Shown here in pieces: positions 19,108 through 28,127 of a stretch of 64,000 bases of DNA (its first letter is position 1; the number at the start of each line of letters is the position of its first letter). This DNA comes from Chlorobiota bacterium. GTDB lineage: Bacteria > Bacteroidota > Bacteroidia > Bacteroidales > Marinilabiliaceae. The stretch spans positions 1 through 64,000 of the forward strand of contig JAADEM010000071.1 in assembly GCA_013153405.1 (NCBI GenBank), read 5' to 3'. The notes below the pieces were generated by a model. The model was not told the origin of the DNA. It saw nothing but the letters and a program-made list of their open reading frames with translations, and did not search any database. A program made the position numbers and the translations under genes.

Positions 19108-19581
19108 CTAATTACTATCTGCCTTTTGATTTGCAGAGTAGTTAATTTTAAGAGCAGCAGCCTTTCGCAATGCCTGTTTAATATCTGTAATTATTCCCAT
19201 AGGACATTCTCTATCCGCTTTAATAGAAACGATCATTTTAGCCTGATCACTCTCCCTCATATTGTCACGAGCCTGAGCAATGTAACTCTGAATGTCATCC
19301 ACAGTAGCAAACTGGTCATTAAGCTGAATACGGGGCTCTGTTCCGTACAAAGACTGAAACGCTTTATTCGGAATACCTACATAAATAAATGTAACAAGCT
19401 CTTTTCTCTCCAGCTTAACAAGTTCGGTTGCCTGTGCAGGCTTAATCATCACTTTCAAATCAACCTCTTTCATAGTTGTACTAACCATGAAGAAGAAAAG
19501 CAACATAAAAACGATATCAGGCAAAGAAGCTGTGTTAATGGCCTGCTGACCACCTCTTCGTGATTTTTTAAACTTTGCCAT
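19108..19581 (-). CDS. exbD: ExbD/TolR-family biopolymer transport protein (157 aa)
   Basis: The protein has a short cytoplasmic N-terminus and one membrane helix at about residues 19-37 (LPDIVFMLLFFFMVSTTM). The aspartate in SLPDIVF is the family's proton-path residue. A periplasmic domain of about 110 residues follows. ExbD subunits form the inner-membrane ion-driven motor with ExbB that powers TonB-dependent outer-membrane transport. It is the last gene of a four-gene minus-strand operon (exbB, four-helix protein, exbD, exbD) and starts just 1 bp after the upstream exbD stops. No tonB is present in the window. Confidence 0.88.
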   Translation of the reverse strand: MAKFKKSRRGGQQAINTASLPDIVFMLLFFFMVSTTMKEVDLKVMIKPAQATELVKLERKELVTFIYVGIPNKAFQSLYGTEPRIQLNDQFATVDDIQSYIAQARDNMRESDQAKMIVSIKADRECPMGIITDIKQALRKAAALKINYSANQKADSN

Positions 19582-19582
19582 A

Positions 19583-20158
19583 TTATTTTCCTCCTACGTT
19601 TTTAGGTTCAGCTTCTGATATCTTTTGCGGATAAACCATACGGACTGCCTTCATCTCATCTTCATCCAAATCCTTATAATCTTTTCCGAACTTCTTTCTT
19701 GCAAATTCCTGCCGCAGTTCGTTATAAGCTCTCGCAAGCTCATTCTGAACCATCAGATAGGCCTGATATTCGGTTCCACGGTCACTCTGTAAAGAGATAA
19801 CACCTTTGGAAACTTCAACAGTACCAAGCAATGGAACTTCAATTTCTTTAAATTCGGGAAGATTATCTTTTCTTTCCGGATTCTCGATAAATTCCTTAGC
19901 TGCATCTTTCAGCTCTGAAATATCCATCGGTTCACCTTCCACCAATAACTGGTTCTGACTATTCAAAAGAACAGCAAACACGTTTCTTTCCTTAATCGGC
20001 GGTGGTGGAGGTTCATCTTCCGGAACAATGGGTGGCAATGTCCGGGCAAGACCCGTATCGGAATCCATTGTTGTAGTCATGAGAAAGAAGATAAGCAAAA
20101 GGAAGGCGATATCCGCCATTGATCCTGCATTTACTTCTTGTAATTCTCTTTTTGCCAT
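19583..20158 (-). CDS. exbD: ExbD/TolR-family biopolymer transport protein, long form (191 aa)
   Basis: This second ExbD paralog has the family N-terminus (GSMADIAFLLLIFFLMTTTM, about residues 12-31) with the membrane aspartate intact. Immediately after the helix is a proline-rich stretch (PPIVPEDEPPPPPIKER), then a periplasmic domain longer than that of the neighbouring ExbD. The C-terminus is charged and unusually extended (about residues 145-191). Two non-identical ExbD proteins encoded in tandem are common in Bacteroidota and suggest a mixed ExbD dimer; that is inference. It lies 43 bp after the four-helix protein gene. Confidence 0.88.
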   Translation of the reverse strand: MAKRELQEVNAGSMADIAFLLLIFFLMTTTMDSDTGLARTLPPIVPEDEPPPPPIKERNVFAVLLNSQNQLLVEGEPMDISELKDAAKEFIENPERKDNLPEFKEIEVPLLGTVEVSKGVISLQSDRGTEYQAYLMVQNELARAYNELRQEFARKKFGKDYKDLDEDEMKAVRMVYPQKISEAEPKNVGGK

Positions 20159-20201
20159 AAACTTATATTCTTTAGTAACCCTGAAAGGATTCCTTTAGTT
20201 A

Positions 20202-20648
20202 TTATTTAAATACACGGGACAGCTCTGTGTAAAGAATTACAACGAGAGTAATCCCAAAAAGAATGTACATAGTGTACAACATTGTTCCTGACATTTTCAA
20301 CATTGAAGGAACGTTGTCCGGTCCATTGTAACCAATGATATGAAGTGGTGTATCATCAGCCAATGCATATGCAATCAATACTATCACCAGAATAATACCC
20401 AGTGAAGCAAGCGTACGAACCGCACTTCGCGGATTCATTACGATATGGTATACCTCAAAAAGAAATGTTATTACCACAGTGATGAAAAACAGTATAATTC
20501 CCCAGTTCAGAAATGCATCGGTAGCTACCGGATGAGGATATGCGCTGTCTTCATTAACATCGCCCAGGTAAAACATTGCCATATATACCAATGTAATGGC
20601 GAATAGCAGGTATTGTACGTAACTTGAATATTTTGCTATTTTACTCAT
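20202..20648 (-). CDS. Four-helix membrane protein in the exbBD operon
   Basis: I do not recognise a named family. The 148-residue protein has about four hydrophobic helices at residues 9-28, 46-66, 78-98 and 117-143, with short connecting loops. It lies 9 bp after exbB and 43 bp before the first exbD, inside a tightly packed operon. It is therefore a likely accessory or assembly subunit of this ExbB/ExbD motor. The loop between helices 3 and 4 carries TPLHIIGYNGPDNVPS, a possible periplasmic contact. Confidence 0.7.
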   Translation of the reverse strand: MSKIAKYSSYVQYLLFAITLVYMAMFYLGDVNEDSAYPHPVATDAFLNWGIILFFITVVITFLFEVYHIVMNPRSAVRTLASLGIILVIVLIAYALADDTPLHIIGYNGPDNVPSMLKMSGTMLYTMYILFGITLVVILYTELSRVFK

Positions 20649-20657
20649 TGTTCTGTT

Positions 20658-21479
20658 TTATTTTTTGGTGTTATATTTTACCAGGATATCCAGTAATGAA
20701 ATTGAAGCATCTTCCATACTATTTACTATACTATCAATCTTAGATACGATATAGTTATAGAACACCTGAAGAATAATTGCAACAATCAAACCAGATACTG
20801 TGGTAATAAGGGCAACTTTAATACCACCTGCTACAGCAGCAGCTGAAATTGTACCCATTGCCTGAATGTTATCGAAGGCCTCAATCATACCGATTACAGT
20901 TCCCATAAAACCTAACATTGGAGCCAGTGCGATAAACAGTGATATCCAGGTTAAACCTTTTTCAAGCAGTCCCATTTGAACTGACCCATATGAGATAACT
21001 GATTTTTCAACAACTTCAATTCCTTCGTCGAAACGATCAAGTCCCTGATAGAAGATAGAAGCCACAGGACCTCTTGTATTACGGCAAACATCCTTGGCTG
21101 CCTCAACACCACCCTCTTCAAGTGCAGCTTCAATTTTCTGAAGCAATTTTTTGGTATTTGTAGATGCAAGGTTCAGATAAATGATCCTTTCAATACAAAT
21201 AGCAAGACCAAAGATCAAAGCCAGCAATACAAAGCTCATAAACATGGCACCACCTTCGATAAACTTTGCTTTTATCTGTTTGTGAATACCAACAGGAGCT
21301 TCCTCTGCCGGAGCGGCTGTGTCATCAGTTGCCTGATCCGCTACTGGAGCGGTTGTGTCATCAGCAACCTGAGTCGTTGAATCTTCAGTTGTCGTTTGAC
21401 TCTCGTCTTGAGCATACATTGTTAATGCTCCCATACTAAGCATTCCAAATACTGCTAAAAATGCAAATAGCTTTTTCAT
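20658..21479 (-). CDS. exbB: MotA/TolQ/ExbB-family proton channel protein
   Basis: This 273-residue protein has an N-terminal signal-like segment (residues 1-23 ending MYAQ). An acidic Thr/Ala/Asp-rich linker covers about 24-62. Three membrane helices lie at about 75-98, 178-204 and 217-245. The family core is recognisable in APMLGFMGTVIGMIEAF and in AGGIKVALITTVSGLIVAI, which contains the conserved threonines lining the proton path. With ExbD it uses the proton gradient to energise TonB-type outer-membrane transport or a related envelope process. It is the first gene of the operon, and a -7-like box lies about 75 bp upstream. The cleavable N-terminus and low-complexity linker are common in Bacteroidota ExbB proteins. 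Confidence 0.9.
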   Translation of the reverse strand: MKKLFAFLAVFGMLSMGALTMYAQDESQTTTEDSTTQVADDTTAPVADQATDDTAAPAEEAPVGIHKQIKAKFIEGGAMFMSFVLLALIFGLAICIERIIYLNLASTNTKKLLQKIEAALEEGGVEAAKDVCRNTRGPVASIFYQGLDRFDEGIEVVEKSVISYGSVQMGLLEKGLTWISLFIALAPMLGFMGTVIGMIEAFDNIQAMGTISAAAVAGGIKVALITTVSGLIVAIILQVFYNYIVSKIDSIVNSMEDASISLLDILVKYNTKK

Positions 21480-21551
21480 AACCTGTTAAAAATTTAGATT
21501 TCTATTCAATCTTTAATTAATAAATAAACTTATTTCTTTTATTCTTAATCA

Positions 21552-21559
21552 TAAAGATA
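21552..21559 (-). promoter_or_regulatory. Possible -7 box for the exbB operon
   Basis: The minus strand reads TATCTTTA, one mismatch from TAnnTTTG, about 75 bp before the exbB ATG. No -33 match is seen. Confidence 0.3.
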
Positions 21560-21639
21560 GGTAAATATAAAAAAACACCACATCTTTTGATAAAAATTTG
21601 AGGTTGCAAATTACAAAAAAATTAGGAATTACAAACTTT

Positions 21640-22668
21640 CTAAATACTTATTTCGCCTTTTAACGACATATTTAAACTTTTTTTAACCTCTTCTCTATTC
21701 TTACTGTTTGCTAACAGAAACATAAGTTTTGTAACCGCACTTTCGGTAGTAATATCGTAACCGCTAATCACTCCCAGCTCTGACAAATGAACTCCGGTGG
21801 CGTACCGTTCCATATCAACACTTCCTGCAATACACTGAGTCACATTCAATACAAGAACATTCCTCGAAAGAGCATCAGCCACCGAATCAAGAAACCATTG
21901 AAAAGTAGGAGCATTACCTGAACCAAATGTCTCAAGCACCACAGCTTCAATTCCTGACAGATTCATTACCGCATCAACAACACTTTTGTTTATACCCGGA
22001 AAAAGTTTTAACAATGCAACATTTGTATTCATCTCCTTACTTACTGCAAACTCCCCGGGCTTAAGAGTGTAACGAATAAACGGATAATTATACCTCAAAT
22101 GAATTCCGGCCTCTGCAAGAGGAGGATAATTGTCGGATCTGAAAGCCCTGAAGTTTTCAGCATTGTATTTTGTTGTACGGTTTCCTCTGAACAATTTATC
22201 CTGAAAATAGATACAGACTTCGGGAACCAATGCCTGTCCGTTCTTTTGTGCTGCAGCTATTTCGAGGGCCGTAATCAGGTTTTCCTTACCGTCAGTCCGG
22301 ATAGTTCCCAGCGGCAATTGGCTTCCGGTAAGTATTACAGGTTTGGACAGATTATGAAGCATAAAGCTCAGTGCACTGGCAGTATACGCCATAGTATCGG
22401 TTCCGTGCAAAATCACAAATCCGTCATACACATCATAACTTTCTTCGATGATTGTTACCAGTTTTTTCCAGATATCGGGATAAATATCGGATGAGTCAAT
22501 AGGCGGATTAAACGATCGGCTGTCAATCTGAAAATCGAAATTCCTTAATTCAGGAACATTTTTTAATATATTTTTAAAATCAAATGGTATAAGTGAGTTC
22601 GTATCAGGATCATTTACCATACCAATAGTTCCGCCAGTATAAATGATAAGAATTCTTTTGTCAGCCAT
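21640..22668 (-). CDS. ansA: Type I L-asparaginase
   Basis: The protein has 342 residues and hydrolyses L-asparagine to aspartate and ammonia. Both catalytic threonine motifs are intact: IIYTGGTIGM with T14, and LHGTDTMAY with T90-D91. There is no signal peptide, so it is the cytoplasmic type I enzyme rather than the periplasmic type II. It begins 5 bp after tatD stops on the same strand, an arrangement that implies one transcript. Together with two glutamate dehydrogenases within 6 kb it gives this stretch a nitrogen-metabolism flavour, although no shared regulation is visible. Confidence 0.92.
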   Translation of the reverse strand: MADKRILIIYTGGTIGMVNDPDTNSLIPFDFKNILKNVPELRNFDFQIDSRSFNPPIDSSDIYPDIWKKLVTIIEESYDVYDGFVILHGTDTMAYTASALSFMLHNLSKPVILTGSQLPLGTIRTDGKENLITALEIAAAQKNGQALVPEVCIYFQDKLFRGNRTTKYNAENFRAFRSDNYPPLAEAGIHLRYNYPFIRYTLKPGEFAVSKEMNTNVALLKLFPGINKSVVDAVMNLSGIEAVVLETFGSGNAPTFQWFLDSVADALSRNVLVLNVTQCIAGSVDMERYATGVHLSELGVISGYDITTESAVTKLMFLLANSKNREEVKKSLNMSLKGEISI

Positions 22669-22673
22669 TTCTG

Positions 22674-23444
22674 TTATTTTTGGTTAAAAAAAAGGGCTTT
22701 CGCATTCTCACTTGTAATGTCATTAGCCCGATCTGCACTTATCCCGAACACATCGGCCAGAACATTGCAAACATATTTCACATAAGACGGCTCATTTCTT
22801 TTTCCCCTGAACGGAACAGGTGTAAGATAAGGAGCATCTGTTTCCAGCAATATCTTTTCCGGTGACGTATTTTTTATAACTTCTCTCAGGTTTGTGTTTT
22901 TAAAGGTCAATACCCCGTTCAGCCCCAGGTAAAAAGTTTCGTATTCAAGAATATGAAAAAGCTCATCTTCCGTTCCTGTAAAGCTGTGAAATACCCCTTT
23001 CAGGTTCTCATCCCACAACCTGTCAATTACAGAAAAAACCTCGGGAAATGCGTCCCGGCTGTGAACAACTACCGGAACCGAATATTTTTTTGCCATTCTC
23101 ACCTGTTCCTCAAAAACCTTTATCTGTTGCTCTTTAAATGTCTTATCCCAATACAAATCAATTCCAATCTCACCCAGCGCTATGAATTTTCTTTTTTTAA
23201 ACCAATCACTGACAATATCCAGTTCTTTTTCAAACTCTTCATTCACCGAAGTAGGATGCAGCCCCATCATTGCAAAACAGTATTCGCTGTTTTCCTGCTC
23301 TGTTTTAAGCATTCTCTCAATGCTGCCCGAATCAATATTCGGCATCAGTATTTTTTTCACCCCTACCTGTTTTGCCCGGCTTATTATTTCTTTTCTGTCG
23401 CTATCAAACTCTTCAAGGTAAATATGTGAGTGAGTATCTATCAT
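22674..23444 (-). CDS. tatD: TatD-family metal-dependent DNase
   Basis: This 256-residue TIM-barrel hydrolase has all the family's metal sites: MIDTHSHI with H5 and H7, GEIGIDLYW, VVVHSRDA, FHSFTG and LETDAPYLTP. TatD enzymes are magnesium-dependent 3'-5' exonucleases. The name reflects a genetic location in E. coli, and no role in Tat transport is implied. It is followed 5 bp later by ansA. A hairpin at 23532-23560 separates it from the second gdhA upstream. Confidence 0.9.
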   Translation of the reverse strand: MIDTHSHIYLEEFDSDRKEIISRAKQVGVKKILMPNIDSGSIERMLKTEQENSEYCFAMMGLHPTSVNEEFEKELDIVSDWFKKRKFIALGEIGIDLYWDKTFKEQQIKVFEEQVRMAKKYSVPVVVHSRDAFPEVFSVIDRLWDENLKGVFHSFTGTEDELFHILEYETFYLGLNGVLTFKNTNLREVIKNTSPEKILLETDAPYLTPVPFRGKRNEPSYVKYVCNVLADVFGISADRANDITSENAKALFFNQK

Positions 23445-23531
23445 CTTTGTTTTTTATTGATATTCCCCTAAACATGAATGCAATGATTCATATACGTATT
23501 TACATATATGAATTTATACATAAACAAAACA

Positions 23532-23560
23532 GGGAACCTGTCTGAAAAGACAGGATTCCC
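23532..23560 (-). terminator. Terminator of gdhA copy 2
   Basis: The stem GGGAACCTGTCT / AGACAGG-A-TTCCC has the loop GAAA and one bulged base. Read on the minus strand it is followed by a T-rich run (TGTTTTGTTTA), consistent with ending the gdhA transcript about 25-50 nt after its stop. Confidence 0.75.
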
Positions 23561-23581
23561 CGTAAATACATTTATCATTTT

Positions 23582-24919
23582 TCAGACAACGCCCTGAGCT
23601 ATCATTGCCTCGGCAACCTTAACAAAACCGCCGATATTTGCGCCTTTAATATAATTTACTTTTCCTCCAGCTTCTGTTCCAAACTTAACACACGTAGCAT
23701 GAATATTCGACATGATATGCTTCAGACGATCATCAACTTCCTGCTCATGCCAGTTAAGGCGCATACTGTTCTGAGACATTTCAAGTCCGGACACAGCTAC
23801 ACCGCCGGCATTTACGGCTTTACCCGGAGCAAACATTATCTTATCGCTTGCAAGGAATGCGGCCTCGGCTGTACATCCCATATTTGAAGCTTCGGCAATA
23901 AGCTGACAACCGTTTGCTATAAGTGTTTTGGCATCATCTTCATTCAGCTCATTCTGAATAGCGCACGGAATTGCTATATCAACTTTCTGTTCCCACGGTT
24001 TTTTACCCGGATGAAATTCACCACCGAAACGCTCCACATACGGTTCTACCACATCCATATTTGAGGCTCTCAGCTCAAGCATGTAATCTATTTTCTCACC
24101 TGAAATACCATCAGGATCATAAACATACCCATCAGGTCCGGAAAGGGTTACAACTTTTGCACCCATTTCAACTGCTTTTTTCACGGCACCCCAGGCAACA
24201 TTACCAAAACCTGAAACTGCGATTGTCTTACCTTCAAGGGTTTCTCCTTTTGTTGCAAGCATCTCTTTTACAAAATAAATTGCACCATATCCGGTAGCCT
24301 CAGGACGAATAAGACTTCCTCCATACTCCAGCCCTTTACCGGTAAGCACTCCTGTAAACTCGTTCTTAAGTTTTTTATACTGGCCAAAAAGATAACCAAT
24401 CTCCCGGCCGCCAACACCTATATCTCCTGCAGGAACGTCGGTATTGGGACCTATGTGTCGGAAAAGTTCACTCATAAATGCCTGACAAAAACGCATTATC
24501 TCGGTATCGGACTTTCCCTTAGGATTGAAATCAGAACCGCCTTTCCCACCTCCCATAGGAAGCGATGTCAGACTGTTCTTAAAAGTCTGCTCAAATCCGA
24601 GGAACTTAAGACCACTCAAAGTTACACTAGGGTGAAACCTGAGTCCGCCCTTGTAAGGACCAAGAGCCGAATTGAACTCGATACGATAACCTCTGTTTAC
24701 CTGAACCTCTCCGTTATCGTCAATCCAGGGAACACGAAACATTATGACCCGTTCCGGTTCGGTCATTCTTTCAAGTATCTTAGCTTTTTTATAGTGAGGA
24801 TTTTGCTGATAAAAATCCCATACGGTTTCCACAACCTCTTCTACGGCTTGTAAAAACTCATCTTCGCCGGGATTCTTCATCCTGACACTTTCCATGAACT
24901 CTTTGATATTGACATCCAT
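23582..24919 (-). CDS. gdhA: Glutamate dehydrogenase, hexameric, probably NADP-linked (copy 2)
   Basis: This 445-residue paralog is highly similar by eye to copy 1 at 17280-18632 over its whole length. It has [14 protein letters not shown] (catalytic lysine loop), [20 protein letters not shown] and [14 protein letters not shown] at the C-terminus. The nucleotide-binding loop reads VSGFGNVAWGAVKKAVEMG, the usual form in NADP-GDH; copy 1 has the less usual GSGNVAQYT. The pair probably arose by gene duplication; differing regulation or cofactor use would explain keeping both but is not shown. It is monocistronic, with a -7 box 50 bp upstream and its own terminator. Confidence 0.94.
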   Translation of the reverse strand: MDVNIKEFMESVRMKNPGEDEFLQAVEEVVETVWDFYQQNPHYKKAKILERMTEPERVIMFRVPWIDDNGEVQVNRGYRIEFNSALGPYKGGLRFHPSVTLSGLKFLGFEQTFKNSLTSLPMGGGKGGSDFNPKGKSDTEIMRFCQAFMSELFRHIGPNTDVPAGDIGVGGREIGYLFGQYKKLKNEFTGVLTGKGLEYGGSLIRPEATGYGAIYFVKEMLATKGETLEGKTIAVSGFGNVAWGAVKKAVEMGAKVVTLSGPDGYVYDPDGISGEKIDYMLELRASNMDVVEPYVERFGGEFHPGKKPWEQKVDIAIPCAIQNELNEDDAKTLIANGCQLIAEASNMGCTAEAAFLASDKIMFAPGKAVNAGGVAVSGLEMSQNSMRLNWHEQEVDDRLKHIMSNIHATCVKFGTEAGGKVNYIKGANIGGFVKVAEAMIAQGVV

Positions 24920-24968
24920 TGTATTTGAATTAAAAAAGATATAATAACTAATTTTAAAACTGATGTTT

Positions 24969-24976
24969 CAAAAATA
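24969..24976 (-). promoter_or_regulatory. -7 box for gdhA copy 2
   Basis: The minus strand reads TATTTTTG, an exact TAnnTTTG match 50 bp before the ATG. The -33 position is not conserved. Confidence 0.45.
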
Positions 24977-25208
24977 GATATTTTTAAATATGTGATTATA
25001 ATTTATAAGCTCTTTTGATACATTTTTCTGAAAATCATTTCAACCTGTATTTCTGACACTTACACCACCAGCAAAAATGTTTTACAGCATATCATGACTT
25101 TAATCAGCACATATACACAAGTGCAGGTATCAAAAATTGTAAGTTAATCTTATTTCTTCTAAATTTCAAGGAGTGATAAACACAACTATTATTTTTAATA
25201 ACGAAGCT

Positions 25209-28127
25209 CTACAACAGAGCTTCAAACAACACCTCAACAGGATGAACAGCATCTCTGTCTGTACCATGTTTTATATGATGACGGCATGAGGTTCCTGAAG
25301 CAACAATTCCAGTTTCCTCATCTGTTTTTCTTACTTCAGGGAAAAGTACAAGTTCTCCCACTTTCATCGACAAATCGTAATGTTCTTTTTCGTAACCGAA
25401 AGCGCCTGCCATACCACAACAACCGGAAGGTATTTCTTCTGCCGTATAATTTTCCGGAATCTCGAGTATATTTTTTGTATATGATGTTTCTGATAAAGAT
25501 TTCTGATAGCAATGCCCGTGAAATTTCACCCTTTTATTCTCATGCGTAAACAAAGAGTTGTCGATGTTACCATTTTCATTCTCTATATTTAAAAACTCCT
25601 CAATAGTATATGTATTACGGGCAATCAAATCTGCAGCTTCTTTCAGTAGTGAGTCTGCCAGGTCAGGATATTCATCTCTAAAAGTAAGAATCGCGGAAGG
25701 TTCTATTCCGATAAGCGGAGTATCATCATTTATAACATCTTTAAGTAAAAAAATATTTTCATTTATTATTTTCTTAGCCTTTTTCACCAATCCTTTCGAC
25801 AAATAAATTCTGCCACTCTGTTTCAGTTTCGGCACAATGACATTATACCCCAGTTTTTCGAGCAATAGTAGCGTTTTTATTCCTAAATGAGAATCATTAT
25901 ATTCTGTAAATTCATCAGCAAAAAGATAAACAGTCCTTCCGTTTTCAACATGCTTTTTATGTTTTTTATACCAATGGGTAAAAGTTGTTTTACCAAGCAA
26001 AGGCAACTCTCTTTGCGGGGCAAACCCAATAATGGATGCAAGAAGCTTTCGCAGCAATTTATTCCTGAATACGGCATTTGCTAACCGGGGAGCCATCATT
26101 GCTGTTCTGTTCAGCATTGGCAAAGCACCAATAACTTTCGATCTGAACGGAACACCAAACTTCGAATGGTAAAGATTCAGAAACTCGGCTTTCAGCTTGG
26201 TCATATCCACACTTGACGGACATTCCGACTTACATGCTTTACACGACAGGCACAAATCCAACACCTCTTTAACCTCATCAAATCCCAGTTTATCTGCAGT
26301 AATTGAACCGTTAAAAAATTCCCTCAACATATTTGCCCGTGCTCTGGTAGTGTTTTTTTCATCTCGTGTGCCCATATAACTCGGACACATTGTTCCGCCT
26401 ATCAGGTGACTCTTACGGCAATCACCCGAACCATTACACCTCTCTGCAGCCCTGACCACACCGAGGGTCTCTGACCAGTCATAAACAGGAGTTTTTATTA
26501 CTTCCGACATACTTTCTTTATACCTCAAGGATGTATTCATCGAAGGAGTATCGGTAATCTTACCAGGATTAAAGATATTGTGAGGATCGAAGACCTTTTT
26601 TATTTCCTTAAATAAAGAATAGTTATGTTCTCCAACCAAAAACGGAATAAATTCTCCTCGCAGACGACCATCGCCATGCTCACCGCTAAAAGAGCCTTTA
26701 TATTTTTTCACTATTGCAGCTGTATCTTCTGCAATATCATGAAACATCTTTACATCCTCAGGTATTTTCATATTAAGAACCGGACGTAAATGCAGTTCCC
26801 CGCTTCCTATATGAGCATAGTAAACACACTCTTTTCCATATTTATCCAGCATTACTTTTACATCAGCCATATAATCAGGAACATCTTCCGGCCGCACGGC
26901 AGTATCTTCAATCACAGGAACGGGTAAATCATCTCCAGGCATATTCGATAACACCCCTAATCCGGCTTTTCTTAAAGCCCACACTTTGCCAATATCCTTT
27001 CCGAACAAAACAGGATAAGCATATCCATACCCTTCAGCCCGCATTGCACTTTCCATTTGTGCAGCTCTATGCTCAATTTCCTCCTTCGAGTCACTAAATA
27101 ACTCCACTAACAATAATGCTGCAGGGTCGCCTTGAACAAAGAACCTGTTTTTACGCTGAGTTATATTATCCTTTGTCAGATCCATTATGGTTTTATCCAT
27201 AAGTTCAACTGCCGCCGGATTAAATTTCAAAGCTATCAGGTTTGCTTTAAAAGCATCTTCAAGAGAATTCAGGTGAACACAAACAAGTCCTTTTTCTTTC
27301 GGAGGAAGCGGCACAAGGTTGAGTTTTATTTCAGTTGAAAAAAACAGAGTTCCCTCTGAGCCGGCCAGAAGTTTACACATATTAAACGAAGAACCATTAC
27401 CGCAAAACGGGTCAGAATCCATTAAAAGGTCAAGGGCATATCCCGTATTCCGACGATGAATATTTTTATGTGGAAACTCTTTTTCAATCTCCTTTCTGTT
27501 TTTTTCAGACGATAATATTTCATTTATCTTTCTGTAAATATCTCCTTCAAGCGAATTCTCTTTACACTTATCTTTAAACTCAGCTGATGTCAGATTATTA
27601 AAAACAACCTCATCACCATTACTCAAAAAACCTTTCACCTCAAGGGTATGATCTCGGGTACTGCCATATACTATTGAATGAGTTCCACAAGAGTTGTTTC
27701 CTACCATACCGCCAATATTACACCTGTTCGATGTTGAAGTTTCCGGACCAAAAAACAATCCGTACGGTTTAAGAAAACCGTTAAGTTCATCAAGCACCAC
27801 ACCCGGCTGCACCTTCACCCATTTTTCACTCTCATTAACCTCAATAACAGAGTTCATATGCCTGCTTACATCAACCACCAAACCGTTGCCTACAACCTGA
27901 CCTGCCAGTGATGTTCCGGCTGCACGCGGGATAATCGGTATCTTATTCTGATTACAAAACAGAATTATTTTCCTCACATCTTCTTTGTCACGGGGATAAA
28001 CAACACCTAAAGGACGCTCTGAATAAGCAGAAGCATCGGTAGAATATACGGTACGATAAATATTATCGGTATGAATCCCGCCTTTAATTTCTGCCTTTAG
28101 TTTTTCTATAATATCGGATTGTAACAT
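25209..28127 (-). CDS. FAD-linked D-2-hydroxyacid (D-lactate/glycolate-type) dehydrogenase fused to an Fe-S subunit
   Basis: The protein has 972 residues. The N-terminal PCMH-type FAD-binding domain (about 35-270) shows PRAAGTSLAGQVVGNG and GGMVGNNSCGTHSIVYGSTR. The FAD-oxidase C-terminal domain (to about 540) includes HIGSGELHLRP and SGEHGDGRLRGEF. Next come Fe-S motifs (CNGSGDC...CPSY; CLSCKACKSECPSSVDM) at about 560-660. A CCG-type domain follows, with SGCCGMAGAFGYEKEH near the C-terminus. It thus joins in one chain what GlcD and GlcF or LldE-type proteins do separately, as in fused D-lactate dehydrogenases. It probably oxidises a D-2-hydroxyacid and passes electrons to the quinone pool at the membrane. 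The exact substrate is not determined by sequence reading. It is monocistronic. Confidence 0.88.
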   Translation of the reverse strand: MLQSDIIEKLKAEIKGGIHTDNIYRTVYSTDASAYSERPLGVVYPRDKEDVRKIILFCNQNKIPIIPRAAGTSLAGQVVGNGLVVDVSRHMNSVIEVNESEKWVKVQPGVVLDELNGFLKPYGLFFGPETSTSNRCNIGGMVGNNSCGTHSIVYGSTRDHTLEVKGFLSNGDEVVFNNLTSAEFKDKCKENSLEGDIYRKINEILSSEKNRKEIEKEFPHKNIHRRNTGYALDLLMDSDPFCGNGSSFNMCKLLAGSEGTLFFSTEIKLNLVPLPPKEKGLVCVHLNSLEDAFKANLIALKFNPAAVELMDKTIMDLTKDNITQRKNRFFVQGDPAALLLVELFSDSKEEIEHRAAQMESAMRAEGYGYAYPVLFGKDIGKVWALRKAGLGVLSNMPGDDLPVPVIEDTAVRPEDVPDYMADVKVMLDKYGKECVYYAHIGSGELHLRPVLNMKIPEDVKMFHDIAEDTAAIVKKYKGSFSGEHGDGRLRGEFIPFLVGEHNYSLFKEIKKVFDPHNIFNPGKITDTPSMNTSLRYKESMSEVIKTPVYDWSETLGVVRAAERCNGSGDCRKSHLIGGTMCPSYMGTRDEKNTTRARANMLREFFNGSITADKLGFDEVKEVLDLCLSCKACKSECPSSVDMTKLKAEFLNLYHSKFGVPFRSKVIGALPMLNRTAMMAPRLANAVFRNKLLRKLLASIIGFAPQRELPLLGKTTFTHWYKKHKKHVENGRTVYLFADEFTEYNDSHLGIKTLLLLEKLGYNVIVPKLKQSGRIYLSKGLVKKAKKIINENIFLLKDVINDDTPLIGIEPSAILTFRDEYPDLADSLLKEAADLIARNTYTIEEFLNIENENGNIDNSLFTHENKRVKFHGHCYQKSLSETSYTKNILEIPENYTAEEIPSGCCGMAGAFGYEKEHYDLSMKVGELVLFPEVRKTDEETGIVASGTSCRHHIKHGTDRDAVHPVEVLFEALL

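Noticed and set aside
22953-23429. 158-codon plus-strand frame over tatD
   Set aside because: It lies wholly opposite a gene with intact TatD motifs and reads as antisense noise.
25204-25222. Hairpin AAGCTCT-ACAAC-AGAGCTT at the end of the FAD/Fe-S gene as a terminator
   Set aside because: It overlaps the stop codon and is not followed by a T run on the minus strand.
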